Shown in pieces: positions 50,478-59,595 of a DNA stretch of 64,000 bases. Position 1 is the stretch's first letter, and the number at the start of each line of letters is the position of its first letter. Source of the stretch: UBA11872 sp965198285 (GTDB lineage: Bacteria; Chloroflexota; UBA11872). A program made the position numbers and the translations under genes. Location of the stretch: contig OZ240251.1 in NCBI GenBank assembly GCA_965198285.1, positions 2,418,001-2,482,000 of the forward strand. The letters are read 5' to 3'. The notes beneath the pieces were generated by a model. That model was not told the DNA's origin. It did not search any database and was given only the letters and a program-made list of their open reading frames with translations.

Positions 50478-52072
50478 ATTCGGCGACGACCCGGCGGGTG
50501 GCGACGGCCGCCGCGCTGGTCGCGGCCGGCAACATCCTCAGTCGGCTGCTGGGCATTGTGCGCGAACCGGTCATCGCAGCCCTGTTCGGTTTATCCGGCG
50601 CGACCGACGCATTCGAGGTTGCCACCCGCCTGCCGCAGCTCGTGCATGAATTGGTGATTGGCGGCGCGGTTTCCGGCGTGCTGATTCCACTCTTCAGCGA
50701 GATGGCCTCGGACGAGCGCCGCCTGGCGCGAACCTTCTCGTCCTTGATCGCGTCCGTCGGCCTGGCGCTGGTTGGCGTGACGGTTGTGCTGATGGTGCTG
50801 GCGGAGCCGCTGGTGGCGGCGGCCGCACCGGGCTTGCCCGCGGCGACGCGTGCCATGGCGGTTGTGATGACGCGCATCACCCTGCCCGCCGTCCTCTTTC
50901 TGGGGCTATCCGCGGTTACGGCGGCGCGTCTGTACGCCCGTGATCGGTTCGCCGCGCCCTCGTTCGGGCCGGCAACGCTCAACGGAACCCTCATCGTGCT
51001 GGCGCTCGCGCTCACGCCCATCGTCGGACCGGTTGGCGTGGCCATCGGCTATCTGGCGGGGGCCGGGGCGCATCTGCTGGTGCAGATTCCCGCGCTGGTT
51101 CGGGATCGGGTGCGGCTGACCGCGCCGGCCTGGCGGAACAACCCGGATACGGCGCGCGCACTGCGGCTCTATCTCCCGATCGCTGGCGGCCTGGTCGTGG
51201 CGCAGGCCCTGGTAATTGTGGACACCAACCTCGCGTCCCGTACCGGTGAGGGCAGCCTGGCGATCATGCGCTTTGCCACCCGCTTGCAGCAGTTCCCGCT
51301 AGGGCTGATCGGGACGGCGATTGCGCTGGCCTTTCTGCCCGTGCTGGCGCGGAGCGCCCCCGAGCAGCCGCGCGAGCTGAGGAACGCCGCGGAGTTCAAG
51401 TCCGCGCTGGTTACCGCCGCGCGCAGCGCCTTCGTCCTGATGGTTCCTATCACCGCCATCCTCACCGTATTGAGCGTTCCGGTAATTCGAGTGGTCTACG
51501 AGCGCGGCGCATTCGACGCGGCAGCTACCGACCTGACCGGTTTGGCGCTGCTGATCTATGCGATTCAACTGCCCCTGACCGTGCTGGATCAGGTCTTCAT
51601 TGCGGCGTTCTACGCGACGCGCAATACGTTGACACCGGTGCTGGTGGGCGTAGGCGGAGGGTTGGCTTACCTGGCCGTGGCGCTTGCCCTGGTCGAACCG
51701 TTCGGTGTTTTTGGGCTGGTTACCGCCAATACGGTCCAGAACAGCCTGCATGGCGCGGTCCTGGGCTGGTTGCTGTGGCGACGGCTGGGCGGTTTTGGTG
51801 ATCCCGGCCTCTGGTCCTTTGGGGCCCGCGTTATCGCGGCCGGAGGCCTCGCGATTGTCACCGGTCTGGTTCTGCGCGAATGGACCTCAGCGACGTTGGC
51901 CCCTGACGGTGCGGCTGGCTGGCGTGTGCTGCTGGCGAGCGGCGCGGGAATCGCGGCTGTCTATATCGCAATGCTGGCACTGCTGCGCGTTCCGGAGGTG
52001 CGGCAACTGGTGCACCTGGTTCAGGCAAGACTCGCTACCGGCAAGTCGCCAGACCGTAGAAGGAACGGATAG
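50474..52072 (+). CDS. murJ: Lipid II flippase MurJ
   Basis: This 532-residue protein has about fourteen hydrophobic helices and the MurJ/MviN signature NILSRLLGIVREPVIAALFG at the N-terminus, then GAVSGVLIPLFSE and GEGSLAIMRFATRLQQFPLGLIG. MurJ flips lipid II across the cytoplasmic membrane for peptidoglycan synthesis. It starts at GTG 50474 inside the stop of the HldE-like gene, so it is translationally coupled to the heptose genes. Confidence 0.94.
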   Translation: MNSATTRRVATAAALVAAGNILSRLLGIVREPVIAALFGLSGATDAFEVATRLPQLVHELVIGGAVSGVLIPLFSEMASDERRLARTFSSLIASVGLALVGVTVVLMVLAEPLVAAAAPGLPAATRAMAVVMTRITLPAVLFLGLSAVTAARLYARDRFAAPSFGPATLNGTLIVLALALTPIVGPVGVAIGYLAGAGAHLLVQIPALVRDRVRLTAPAWRNNPDTARALRLYLPIAGGLVVAQALVIVDTNLASRTGEGSLAIMRFATRLQQFPLGLIGTAIALAFLPVLARSAPEQPRELRNAAEFKSALVTAARSAFVLMVPITAILTVLSVPVIRVVYERGAFDAAATDLTGLALLIYAIQLPLTVLDQVFIAAFYATRNTLTPVLVGVGGGLAYLAVALALVEPFGVFGLVTANTVQNSLHGAVLGWLLWRRLGGFGDPGLWSFGARVIAAGGLAIVTGLVLREWTSATLAPDGAAGWRVLLASGAGIAAVYIAMLALLRVPEVRQLVHLVQARLATGKSPDRRRNG

Positions 52073-52116
52073 TCGGCTACGATCAGCGCTCGCATGAGCC
52101 GCGCAGGAGTTCCCGT

Positions 52117-53733
52117 ATGGCAGTGATGACCGGGTCGGACGCCGTGGTCCAGAGTTTGATCGCCGAAGGCATTGACCTGGTGTTCGGGATTCCCGGATAT
52201 CACAGCGAACACCTGTACGGCCGTCTGATGCGGCAGGACAAGATCCGCCACGTGCTGGTGCGACATGAGCAGGGCGCCGGGTACATGGCCATTGGCGCGG
52301 CGCGGGTCACTGGCAAGCCGGCCACGATCCTGAGCACGGCCGGTCCGGGAGCTCTGAACGTTGCCACGCCCATGGGCGAAGCCTATGGGGATGGCATTCC
52401 CCTGCTGAACATCATGGCCGAAGACATGTCCGCCTACCTTTACCAGGACAAGGGGATCGTTCACGAGAGCAAGGATCAGTTCGGAGTCTTCAGCCGCCTA
52501 AGCCAGTGGAGCCGACAGGCGATGTCGCCCGGCGAGATTCCAGCGGCGATCCACGAGGGTCTGCGCCGACTGCAGGTCAACCGTCCGCGGCCGGTCGTCG
52601 TCGAAATCCCAGTCGACGTCTTTCAGGGCGAAGGCGAAGTGGAGTTGCTTCAAGAGGAGACGCATCAGCCGCCACAGGGCGATTCGACCGACCTGGAGCG
52701 CATTGCCTCGATCCTGGCCGGGGCCGAGCGTCCGCTGATCTGGGCCGGCGGCGGCGTGATGATGTCCGGCGCCTGGGACGAACTGCGCACGCTCGCCGAG
52801 CGGCTGGACATCCCGGTCATGCTCACCACCACGAGCAAGGGCGCAATGCCCGAGGACCATCCGCTGGTCATTGGGAACCTCAACCAGCAAGGGCCCATTC
52901 GGCGCTTCATGGAGCGTGCTGACGTAATGCTGGCCGTCGGCGCCCGCTTCTCATACCTGTCGAGCGGACGCTGGACGCTGCCCGTACCGGACCGCCTGCT
53001 ACACATTGACATCGACCCAACTCAGCCCGGGAAGAACTTCCCAGTCGAGATCGGTGTGCACGCGGACGCGAAACCGGCGCTTGCGGCCCTCGTGGCAGCG
53101 ACCGCCGATGCACCGGAAGTCGACCGCGACGAGTGGGTTGACGCCGGACGGGCGGCGCGCGACGAGGTCCGCGCCGAACTGGCGCAACGCGCTCCGCTGG
53201 AGTGGGGCCTCATGCGGGCCATTCGGAACGCCCTCCCGCGCAACACCATCGTGGCCAGCGATCCGCATCTGCTCGGCTACTGGAGCCGCGAACATCTGCC
53301 GTTCTACGAACCTCGGACCTGGCTCTACGGTCTGGCGTTCGGAACGCTGGGCTACTCGTATCCCGTGGCGCTGGGGGCCAAGCTGGTGGCGCCCGACCAA
53401 CCCGTCGTCTCGCTGACCGGCGATGGCGGCTTCCTGTTTACGGCGCAGGAAATGGCGACCGCCGTGCAGCAGGGACTGAACGTGCCGGTCGTGATCCTGA
53501 ACGACGACGCCTACGGCGCGATCAAAGAGGACTTCCTGCGCGATTACGACAACGACTACGAGGTGAACCTGCGAAATCCCGACTTCGTGAAGTTCGCCGA
53601 GTCGTTTGGAGCGGTAGGGATGCGGGCCACCCCTGAGACGCTGGAAGCGACCCTGCGCGAGGCTCTGGACCTGGACCGGCCCTCGCTGATCGACGTGCCC
53701 GTCAAGCTGCGGCGGCCGCTGCAAGTGCAATAG
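52117..53733 (+). CDS. Thiamine-diphosphate enzyme, acetolactate synthase large-subunit-like
   Basis: This 538-residue protein has the three TPP enzyme domains. The catalytic Glu is in RHEQGAGYMAIGAARV, and the cofactor motif is GDGGFLFTAQEM followed by NDD. It resembles acetolactate synthase and related decarboxylases, but no regulatory subunit gene is adjacent and the FAD domain is reduced in recognisable motifs, so benzoylformate decarboxylase- or sulfopyruvate-type activity is equally open. ATG 52117 is the first start. Confidence 0.87.
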   Translation: MAVMTGSDAVVQSLIAEGIDLVFGIPGYHSEHLYGRLMRQDKIRHVLVRHEQGAGYMAIGAARVTGKPATILSTAGPGALNVATPMGEAYGDGIPLLNIMAEDMSAYLYQDKGIVHESKDQFGVFSRLSQWSRQAMSPGEIPAAIHEGLRRLQVNRPRPVVVEIPVDVFQGEGEVELLQEETHQPPQGDSTDLERIASILAGAERPLIWAGGGVMMSGAWDELRTLAERLDIPVMLTTTSKGAMPEDHPLVIGNLNQQGPIRRFMERADVMLAVGARFSYLSSGRWTLPVPDRLLHIDIDPTQPGKNFPVEIGVHADAKPALAALVAATADAPEVDRDEWVDAGRAARDEVRAELAQRAPLEWGLMRAIRNALPRNTIVASDPHLLGYWSREHLPFYEPRTWLYGLAFGTLGYSYPVALGAKLVAPDQPVVSLTGDGGFLFTAQEMATAVQQGLNVPVVILNDDAYGAIKEDFLRDYDNDYEVNLRNPDFVKFAESFGAVGMRATPETLEATLREALDLDRPSLIDVPVKLRRPLQVQ

Positions 53734-53795
53734 CCGGACTGGCGCGGTGCGGGCTGGCGGTGTTCAGCTTCAGCCGATCCGGCCGCCTAGGTTAT

Positions 53796-53824
53796 GCTCA
53801 CACCTGATTGTGGCATCTGTGAGC
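53796..53824 (+). promoter_or_regulatory. Inverted repeat near small lipoprotein start
   Basis: GCTCACA (53796-53802) and TGTGAGC (53818-53824) are perfect 7-bp arms with 15 bases between them, seven bases upstream of ATG 53832. It could be an operator or an mRNA hairpin masking the ribosome binding site. Confidence 0.3.
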
Positions 53825-53831
53825 CAGGACC

Positions 53832-54059
53832 ATGCCAAACCATGCTCCTCGGGTTCTTGGAAGACGCGCGGTTATTGGCGCGCTGATCGTTGCGCCGGCC
53901 CTGCTCGGGCTGGGCGCCTGCGCTGAAAGCGACTCGTTTGAGTTCCGGCCGTCGGCACGCTGTGGCCGCGGCTGCGTGGGCGCGACCGATCATGAGAAAG
54001 ACGCCGAGGCCCGTCGCTCGGGTCTGGATCAAGCCAAGCAATCCAGTAAGGGCAGCTGA
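53832..54059 (+). CDS. Small lipoprotein of unknown function
   Basis: This 75-residue peptide has a lipoprotein signal with a RR pair (RRAVIGALIVAPALLG) and lipobox LGAC, followed by a short Ser-, Asp- and Lys-rich tail with two more Cys (SARCGRGCVG). Nothing else is recognised. It lies alone between the TPP enzyme and the SDR gene. It may be a real small surface lipoprotein, but the case rests on the signal alone. Confidence 0.5.
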   Translation: MPNHAPRVLGRRAVIGALIVAPALLGLGACAESDSFEFRPSARCGRGCVGATDHEKDAEARRSGLDQAKQSSKGS

Positions 54060-54149
54060 GTCAGGAGCCACGGTCGTTGAGGCCGGGGTGCGGACTGACG
54101 GTTTGCCTGGCCGGCGGTTGCGCCATTTGCGGATTGGAGATTGCGCCTG

Positions 54150-54878
54150 ATGGACCTCACGAATCGAACGGCTCTGGTGACCGGCGCCAGCCGGGGGATC
54201 GGGCGCGAGATCGCGCTGGGATTCGCGCGCGCCCGAGCGCACGTGGTCCTGGCGGCGCGCGACAGAGAACGACTGGCCGCGGTTGCCGCCGAGATCGAGC
54301 AATTGCCCGGCACGTCCGAAGTCGTGACGCTGGATGTGAGCGACGCGAACGCGGTGCGCCACGTGATCGACGGGGTAGTCGCCCGTCATGGCCGATTGGA
54401 CGTGCTCTGCAACAATGCCGGGGTGAGCACCGCACGCGGGCCGGTGGCCGAGGTCTCGCCCGAAGCGTTCGCAGGCGTGCAGGCAGTGAACCTGATAGGC
54501 CTCTTTGCCTGCTGCCATGCGGCCCTCCCGCACATGATCGAGGCCGGCTACGGGCGCATCGTCAACGTGTCCTCCGGCTCTGCCATCATGTGCAACCCCG
54601 GTGAATCGGCTTACGCTGCGTCCAAGGCTGCGGTCAACGCGCTCACGATTGCCATGGCGAAAGAGGTTGAGGCGTCGAACGTACTGGTCAACGCCATGAG
54701 CCCCGGCTCGGTCAAGACCGACATGAACCCAACGTCGGACGTGCCTCCGTCTGAGGCCGTGCCGACGGCCGTCTGGCTGGCCTCGTTGCCGGACGGCGGG
54801 CCGACCGGGCGCTTCTACCGCTTCATGCAGGAACTGCCCATGCTGCCCGACATCGACCTGGACTGGAATAGCCGCTAA
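54150..54878 (+). CDS. Short-chain dehydrogenase/reductase
   Basis: This 242-residue classical SDR has the NAD(P)-binding TGASRGIG motif near the N-terminus, NNAG, catalytic Ser in NVSSGSA and the Y-x-x-x-K motif in ESAYAASKAAVN. The MSPGSVKTDM block is typical. ATG 54150 begins the homologous region. The substrate is unknown; the neighbouring carbohydrate genes suggest a sugar or polyol. It converges with the GH32-like gene. Confidence 0.93.
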   Translation: MDLTNRTALVTGASRGIGREIALGFARARAHVVLAARDRERLAAVAAEIEQLPGTSEVVTLDVSDANAVRHVIDGVVARHGRLDVLCNNAGVSTARGPVAEVSPEAFAGVQAVNLIGLFACCHAALPHMIEAGYGRIVNVSSGSAIMCNPGESAYAASKAAVNALTIAMAKEVEASNVLVNAMSPGSVKTDMNPTSDVPPSEAVPTAVWLASLPDGGPTGRFYRFMQELPMLPDIDLDWNSR

Positions 54879-54897
54879 CCGCGCTGGCTTCTCCGAC

Positions 54898-56463
54898 TCA
54901 GTCCCAAAGCGACTCCAGCGTCCAGGCCTTCAACGACCGAACGGTGCTGGGTGCCCCCTGCGATCGCAACGAGACGCCCAGGCTGTCCTCACGCTCGGGA
55001 TAGACACGCACGGCCAGGGCCTGCCGCCCGTTCGCAAACACCTCCACCGCGCTTCGATCAACGAATACCCGTAGCCGCAGCGGTTCGTCGGGAGCGATTA
55101 AGACCTGCGCGTTTTCCGGTGCGCGCGACAACGCGTCCGGCGCGATCGATGAATACGACGTATCGATTGAGATCTGGCTCAGGTGGGTCCAGAGCGGTCC
55201 GACCAGGCCCTGGGTGAAGTGGTTGGTGCGATAGCCGCGGTCGCGGTAGAAGGCGACGCGCGTGAACTCTTCTCGGTTTGGCGAGCGCAAGACGTTCAAC
55301 TCAAACATTGGCGCCGAGGATGGCTCGACCTCCAGCTCGAGCTCGAGCGCCTCGCCGGATGTCCCGTCCAGCACAACCTCCTGGTTGGCCGCCAGGCTTA
55401 GCGAACCCAGGTCTTGCTCGGCCTGCCGCAGCGAGGTAAGCGTCTCGACCGGTTCGATGAACACCGCGTCTCCGTCGACCGTGACCCGTCGGGGGAGGGT
55501 CATGATCTGGTTCCAGCGCGGCGTGGGCTTGCCCGGGTTCATGTTGAAGATCACGATCAGGCCGCCCCTGCCATCCGGCGTGGCCGACGGAGCGTGAAGA
55601 CCGGATGGCCCTGACGGCCCAAAGTTGAACTTCGCGCCGTGGGTCACCACAAACTTGTCTCGCTCGGTGTCGTAGTCGCCCAGCAGGTATTGGCCGCCGC
55701 TCGTATGGCTATAGAAAAGCAGCATGTGCCGGTCGCCAATCGGCCAGAAATAAGGACAGGCGCCGTCGTCGCCGACCATGGAAAAGTGGTCGTCTTCGAC
55801 GAATGGATGCAGGTAATCCCAGTGTTCCAGGTCCTCTGACCTGAAGAGGTAGTTGGCCCGGACCGGCTTGCCGGCGGGGCCCTCGGGCTTGGTTCCCGCG
55901 GAGAGCGAGTAGTAAACGCCGTCTTTTTTCCAGATGCAGGGATCGAAGACTCTGTAGGGTGCCGGCGGACCGTCTCGATCCGGCATCGGGATTACGGGCC
56001 GGTTTCCGACCTTCTCCCAATTGAGCAGCAGCGGATCGCTGGACGTCGCGACCATGTTGCCGGCGCCGACGCCGTGGTAAATGGCGATCACCCGGTCGTC
56101 CTCAACCAAGGTCGAGCCCGAAAAGCACTTGTCCTCGGGGCTGGGATAGATGGCATAGGGCAGATCGCGCCAATGCACCAGATCATCGGACACCGCGTGG
56201 CCCCAGTGCTGCCGATCATCCTCCGGCGGGTAGGCCTGGTAGAACAGATGCCAACGCCCCTGCCAGAAGCACAGCCCGTTGGGGTCGTTCAACGTCGATT
56301 CCGGATTCACATAGTGATACGCGGGCCGGTGGCGCAGGCCGGCATACGACTCGCGTGACGCCAGCAGGCGCTGCATCAGCGGATTCGAGGCTAGCGCGGA
56401 TTCCTGCTCGGCCAGCGTCGTCGGGTACGTGTATGCGGGAACACGCGACTTAGGAGCGATCAC
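54898..56463 (-). CDS. GH32-family glycosidase-like protein lacking the usual acid/base residue
   Basis: This protein of 521 residues has the five-bladed propeller of GH32 (fructosidases) and a C-terminal beta-sandwich (VFVDRSAVEVFANG). The nucleophile motif is intact (LNDPNG, D60). The second acidic motif, R-D-P, reads FDP (D174). The acid/base motif, normally E-C-P, reads ACP at residues 235-237, so the catalytic Glu is Ala. The start at GTG 56463 is supported by GGAGG just upstream. It may be a fructan-binding or altered-mechanism enzyme. Confidence 0.85.
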   Translation of the reverse strand: MIAPKSRVPAYTYPTTLAEQESALASNPLMQRLLASRESYAGLRHRPAYHYVNPESTLNDPNGLCFWQGRWHLFYQAYPPEDDRQHWGHAVSDDLVHWRDLPYAIYPSPEDKCFSGSTLVEDDRVIAIYHGVGAGNMVATSSDPLLLNWEKVGNRPVIPMPDRDGPPAPYRVFDPCIWKKDGVYYSLSAGTKPEGPAGKPVRANYLFRSEDLEHWDYLHPFVEDDHFSMVGDDGACPYFWPIGDRHMLLFYSHTSGGQYLLGDYDTERDKFVVTHGAKFNFGPSGPSGLHAPSATPDGRGGLIVIFNMNPGKPTPRWNQIMTLPRRVTVDGDAVFIEPVETLTSLRQAEQDLGSLSLAANQEVVLDGTSGEALELELEVEPSSAPMFELNVLRSPNREEFTRVAFYRDRGYRTNHFTQGLVGPLWTHLSQISIDTSYSSIAPDALSRAPENAQVLIAPDEPLRLRVFVDRSAVEVFANGRQALAVRVYPEREDSLGVSLRSQGAPSTVRSLKAWTLESLWD

Positions 56464-56585
56464 GTTGCCTCCGGTCTCGGTGTGACCTGAACTCACGCCT
56501 GCGAACTGGCTCAGAATCTAGACGGCGGCGCATCCAGCGGCAAACGCACGGCCCCAGGCGTGGCCCCAGAGAATCGGGAACCGGG

Positions 56586-57731
56586 CTACGCGTTGACGGG
56601 TGTCACAAGTTTGCCGGCGCGCACCACAGCCTCGGCGCTCCAGATTTTGCCCGGCCGTTCGTTGCCGCCGACGTCGCGCAACGCAGATTCGGCCTCTGAC
56701 TCCGTCAGGACCACCAGATCGGCGCAGGCGCCAGGGGCCAGCGTGCCAACCTCGCCGGCCAGGCCCAGGAGTTCAGCCGGACGCGACGTGATACGCGGCC
56801 AGGCGTCTTCCGCGCGCATCCCAACGGCGAGCAGCTTGGACACGGTCAGCGGGAGGTCGTGCTGCGGGTTTGAGCCGACGTGCCGCCGGTACTGGTCCGT
56901 CGAAATGGTGTCCGGCAGAAAGCCCTCATTCAAAACGGACTCCGCGACCTCGAAGTCGAACGACCCCATCCCATGCCCCGTGTCGAACAGCACGCCGCGT
57001 TCCCTAGCGCGCCACACACAGTCGAGTACGTGGCCATCCCGTGCAATGCGGTCGATGAGCCCGTGCAGGCAGTAGGTCACCACGTCGCCCGGCCGAAGCT
57101 GGTCGAGCAGCTCATCCAACGGAAAGTCCTCCGCGTGTCGCGTGCCCACGAGAAGCGGCCGATCTGTCGCCTCACCCGCCTGGATTGCCCGGCGCAGCAT
57201 CTCGCGTGGGTCACAGTCTCCACAGACGGCTTCGGCCACGTTGATGGCAATGCCCCAGATCAAATCGCCTCCGTCGCGGATGGCGTTCACGCACGCGTCC
57301 ACATCCGCCTCGGCCATCTCGCCCAGGCTGGGGCCTGGACTGGATTCGCCTGACGCGGCCAGGTTGATGGCTAGCCGCACGCGCGTCCGCGCGCGCTCGA
57401 TCAGCCGCTCCCGGTAACGTGGCCACTTCCGCGCTCCAGCGTCGCCCTGCGATAGCACCGTGGTGACGCCGCGCGGCAGGAAATGGACATCAGGATCGAT
57501 CCCATATTTCGATCCCTCAAGTGCTGGGTGGGCGTGCATGTCCACGAGTCCGGGCAGCAGCACGCCATCCGGATAGTTCAACCGTTTGTGAGCAGCCGGC
57601 GGGTCCTTCGCGTCGACCCCGACGCTCACCGCGGCAACTCGGTCACCCTGCGCGGCCACAAAGCCCGGTCCGTCCAGGCCGCGGTCCAAGTCCACCACGC
57701 GTCCGGCTGAAATCACGAGGTCGTACGACAC
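56586..57731 (-). CDS. Amidohydrolase-superfamily protein (D-aminoacylase/dihydroorotase-like)
   Basis: This 381-residue metal-dependent hydrolase has the H-x-H motif in GLVDMHAHPA, later metal-binding His in VGTRHAED and YCLHG, and an Asp in STDQY. It opens with DLVISAGRVVDL and ends with ADLVVL, GKIW and VVRAGKLVTP, as in the dihydroorotase / D-aminoacylase / aryldialkylphosphatase-like branch. The substrate is unknown. It is divergent from the sugar-binding protein gene and upstream of the GH32-like gene. Confidence 0.85.
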   Translation of the reverse strand: MSYDLVISAGRVVDLDRGLDGPGFVAAQGDRVAAVSVGVDAKDPPAAHKRLNYPDGVLLPGLVDMHAHPALEGSKYGIDPDVHFLPRGVTTVLSQGDAGARKWPRYRERLIERARTRVRLAINLAASGESSPGPSLGEMAEADVDACVNAIRDGGDLIWGIAINVAEAVCGDCDPREMLRRAIQAGEATDRPLLVGTRHAEDFPLDELLDQLRPGDVVTYCLHGLIDRIARDGHVLDCVWRARERGVLFDTGHGMGSFDFEVAESVLNEGFLPDTISTDQYRRHVGSNPQHDLPLTVSKLLAVGMRAEDAWPRITSRPAELLGLAGEVGTLAPGACADLVVLTESEAESALRDVGGNERPGKIWSAEAVVRAGKLVTPVNA

Positions 57732-57738
57732 AGCATTG

Positions 57739-57751
57739 AACTCTTTGAGTT
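57739..57751. promoter_or_regulatory. Palindrome in divergent promoter region
   Basis: AACTC (57739-57743) and GAGTT (57747-57751) flank TTT, giving a 13-base palindrome. It lies eight bases upstream of the amidohydrolase start codon and about 80 bases upstream of the sugar-binding protein gene, where a regulator of both could bind. The arms are short. Confidence 0.3.
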
Positions 57752-57829
57752 AGAGGGTTTGTAGCGTTGCATGGTACTTTGGCCTCCGGCGCCGAGAAGA
57801 TGAGGCGCGTTCTAGGGGAGGCTCGCGGT

Positions 57830-59473
57830 ATGGGCATCAGTTCAAACATGACCCGACGCCGGATGTTGCGCATCGCCGGCGGATTGAGTGTCGGCGCGGC
57901 GGGCGTCGCGGCGCTGGCCGCCTGCGGCGAGACGGCGCCAACGGTAATCACCAAGGAAGTCCCGGTCGAGACGACCGTTATCAAGGAAGTCCCCGTCGAG
58001 ACGATCGTGACAAGGACCGAGGTCAAGGAAGTCCCGGTTGATCGCATCGTCACGCAGGAGAAGGTCGTCACCAAGGAAGTCCAGGTTCCGGTCGAGGTCC
58101 AGAAGGTCGTGACCCAGGTCGTCGAGGTCGAGAAGGTCGTCGAGAAGACCGTCGTCAAAGAAGTAGAAGTAATGGTGGAAGCACCGATGCAGAAGGCACC
58201 GGTGCGGCTGGAGTTCTCGACCGACTGGGGCTCGGGCGTCCGCGCGGCCACGCACAAGTTCATGGCCGAGCAGTACAACAAGGTCAACCCGCACGTCACG
58301 GTGGACATCCTGATCATCTCGGGTTCCGGCGGCAGCACCGCCGTTGGTTACGCGGGCATCCTCACGAACTTGCTGGTGGCAGGTTCGGGGCCGGAATTGA
58401 TGTCCGAGCTGTGGTGGAACGCCGACCTGTACAACCTCGACCTGGAGCCGCACCTGCAGCGGGCCGGGTTGACCACGGATGACTTCTGGTGGCACGACGG
58501 CTATCTGGTCGACAAGGATGGAGTCATTCGAGGGGTGCCCTACGGCGTGTACGTGGGCGCCATGATGGCTAACCTGAGCCTGGTCGAACAGTTTGGCGTC
58601 ACAATTCCCGACAAGGACTACGAGTTCGACGAGCTGCGCGATCTGGCAGCGCAGATGAGTGACCCGGAAGCCGGCATCTGGGGCTTGGAGCGCCAGACTG
58701 GCGCCTGGAACCAGGGCTGGGCCGAACGCTTATCGAGCGAAGGCGCCGCGTGGTACGACAGCGCGAGCGAGACTTCCACGGCCTCGATCGCCACGCAGCC
58801 CGGCGGGAACTCGGTTGAGGCCTTCGCCGACTGGTGGGGCTTGGCCTGGGAAGACGGCGTGGCGCCAAACACCGACCAGGTGCAGGCCACGCTGGAGTCG
58901 CCAGCCAATACCTCGGGCTCGAGCAACCTGTTTGCCACCGGCCTGATTGGAATGTCCGGCTTCGGGTACAACTCGGGCGGGGGCACCAAGAACCGCATCG
59001 GTGGCCGGTTCGACTTCCACGTGTTCTGGCCGTACAAGTCGCCCTACTCAGGACTTCGCGGTTACCACAACGAGACCAACAACATCGTTGTGAATCGCGC
59101 CGCGGAAGATCGCGGCGTGGCCGAGGAGGCCGCCGGGCTGGCCATGTTCTGGCACGGCGACATCATGGCGCCCTACCTGGCCGAGTTCCAACCGGTTGTG
59201 CCCGCCGCTAAGTCCATCTGGAACAGCCCGTTCATCACCGAGTTCGCCAGCGGAACGGACAACTTCCCCGCATTGGCGGCCGAGGCTGAGGCCGTGGGTC
59301 AGTTCCGCGAGAACTGGATTCGTGGCACCCACGCGCACCCGAACTGGCTGGAGTGGTTCCGGCTCGTCCTGGGCAAGCTGGGCGACCGGGCGTTGGTTGG
59401 CGGCGAGAATCCGTATCAGATGATGGAAGAGTTGGACGCCGAGGGAACCGAAGCTCTCCGGCGCGAGATCTAG
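57830..59473 (+). CDS. Sugar-binding lipoprotein of second ABC transporter, with repeat stalk
   Basis: This protein of 547 residues has an RRR lipoprotein signal (lipobox LAAC, Cys32), then a stalk of three KEVPV units and further V-E-V/K-V-V repeats to about residue 115 (ITKEVPVETTVIKEVPVET, VEKVVEKTVVKEVEV). The extracellular solute-binding domain follows (ATHKFMAEQYNKVNPHVTVDI). It should bind a sugar or oligosaccharide for the permeases encoded next. ATG 57830 has GGGGAGG upstream. The stalk is related to, but shorter than, that of the first transporter. Confidence 0.92.
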   Translation: MGISSNMTRRRMLRIAGGLSVGAAGVAALAACGETAPTVITKEVPVETTVIKEVPVETIVTRTEVKEVPVDRIVTQEKVVTKEVQVPVEVQKVVTQVVEVEKVVEKTVVKEVEVMVEAPMQKAPVRLEFSTDWGSGVRAATHKFMAEQYNKVNPHVTVDILIISGSGGSTAVGYAGILTNLLVAGSGPELMSELWWNADLYNLDLEPHLQRAGLTTDDFWWHDGYLVDKDGVIRGVPYGVYVGAMMANLSLVEQFGVTIPDKDYEFDELRDLAAQMSDPEAGIWGLERQTGAWNQGWAERLSSEGAAWYDSASETSTASIATQPGGNSVEAFADWWGLAWEDGVAPNTDQVQATLESPANTSGSSNLFATGLIGMSGFGYNSGGGTKNRIGGRFDFHVFWPYKSPYSGLRGYHNETNNIVVNRAAEDRGVAEEAAGLAMFWHGDIMAPYLAEFQPVVPAAKSIWNSPFITEFASGTDNFPALAAEAEAVGQFRENWIRGTHAHPNWLEWFRLVLGKLGDRALVGGENPYQMMEELDAEGTEALRREI

Positions 59474-59489
59474 GCTCTCAGGATTTGTC

Positions 59490-59522
59490 CCGGTGGGGGC
59501 GCCGCTCCGGCGTCCCCACCGG
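59490..59522 (+). promoter_or_regulatory. Strong hairpin between binding-protein and permease genes
   Basis: The arms at 59490-59503 and 59509-59522 pair over 14 base pairs (one G-T wobble) around a five-base loop. It lies just after the binding-protein stop and before the permease ribosome binding site. No T-tract follows. Such hairpins often stabilise the upstream mRNA or attenuate the downstream genes, giving excess binding protein over permease, as known for malE/malF. Confidence 0.6.
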
Positions 59523-59595
59523 CTGTCCGCAGGCATCCCGGGCCAAGCGCTTTGGTTGCCTAAGAACACACGGGCTGCTGGCCCGGAGGTGAAGC

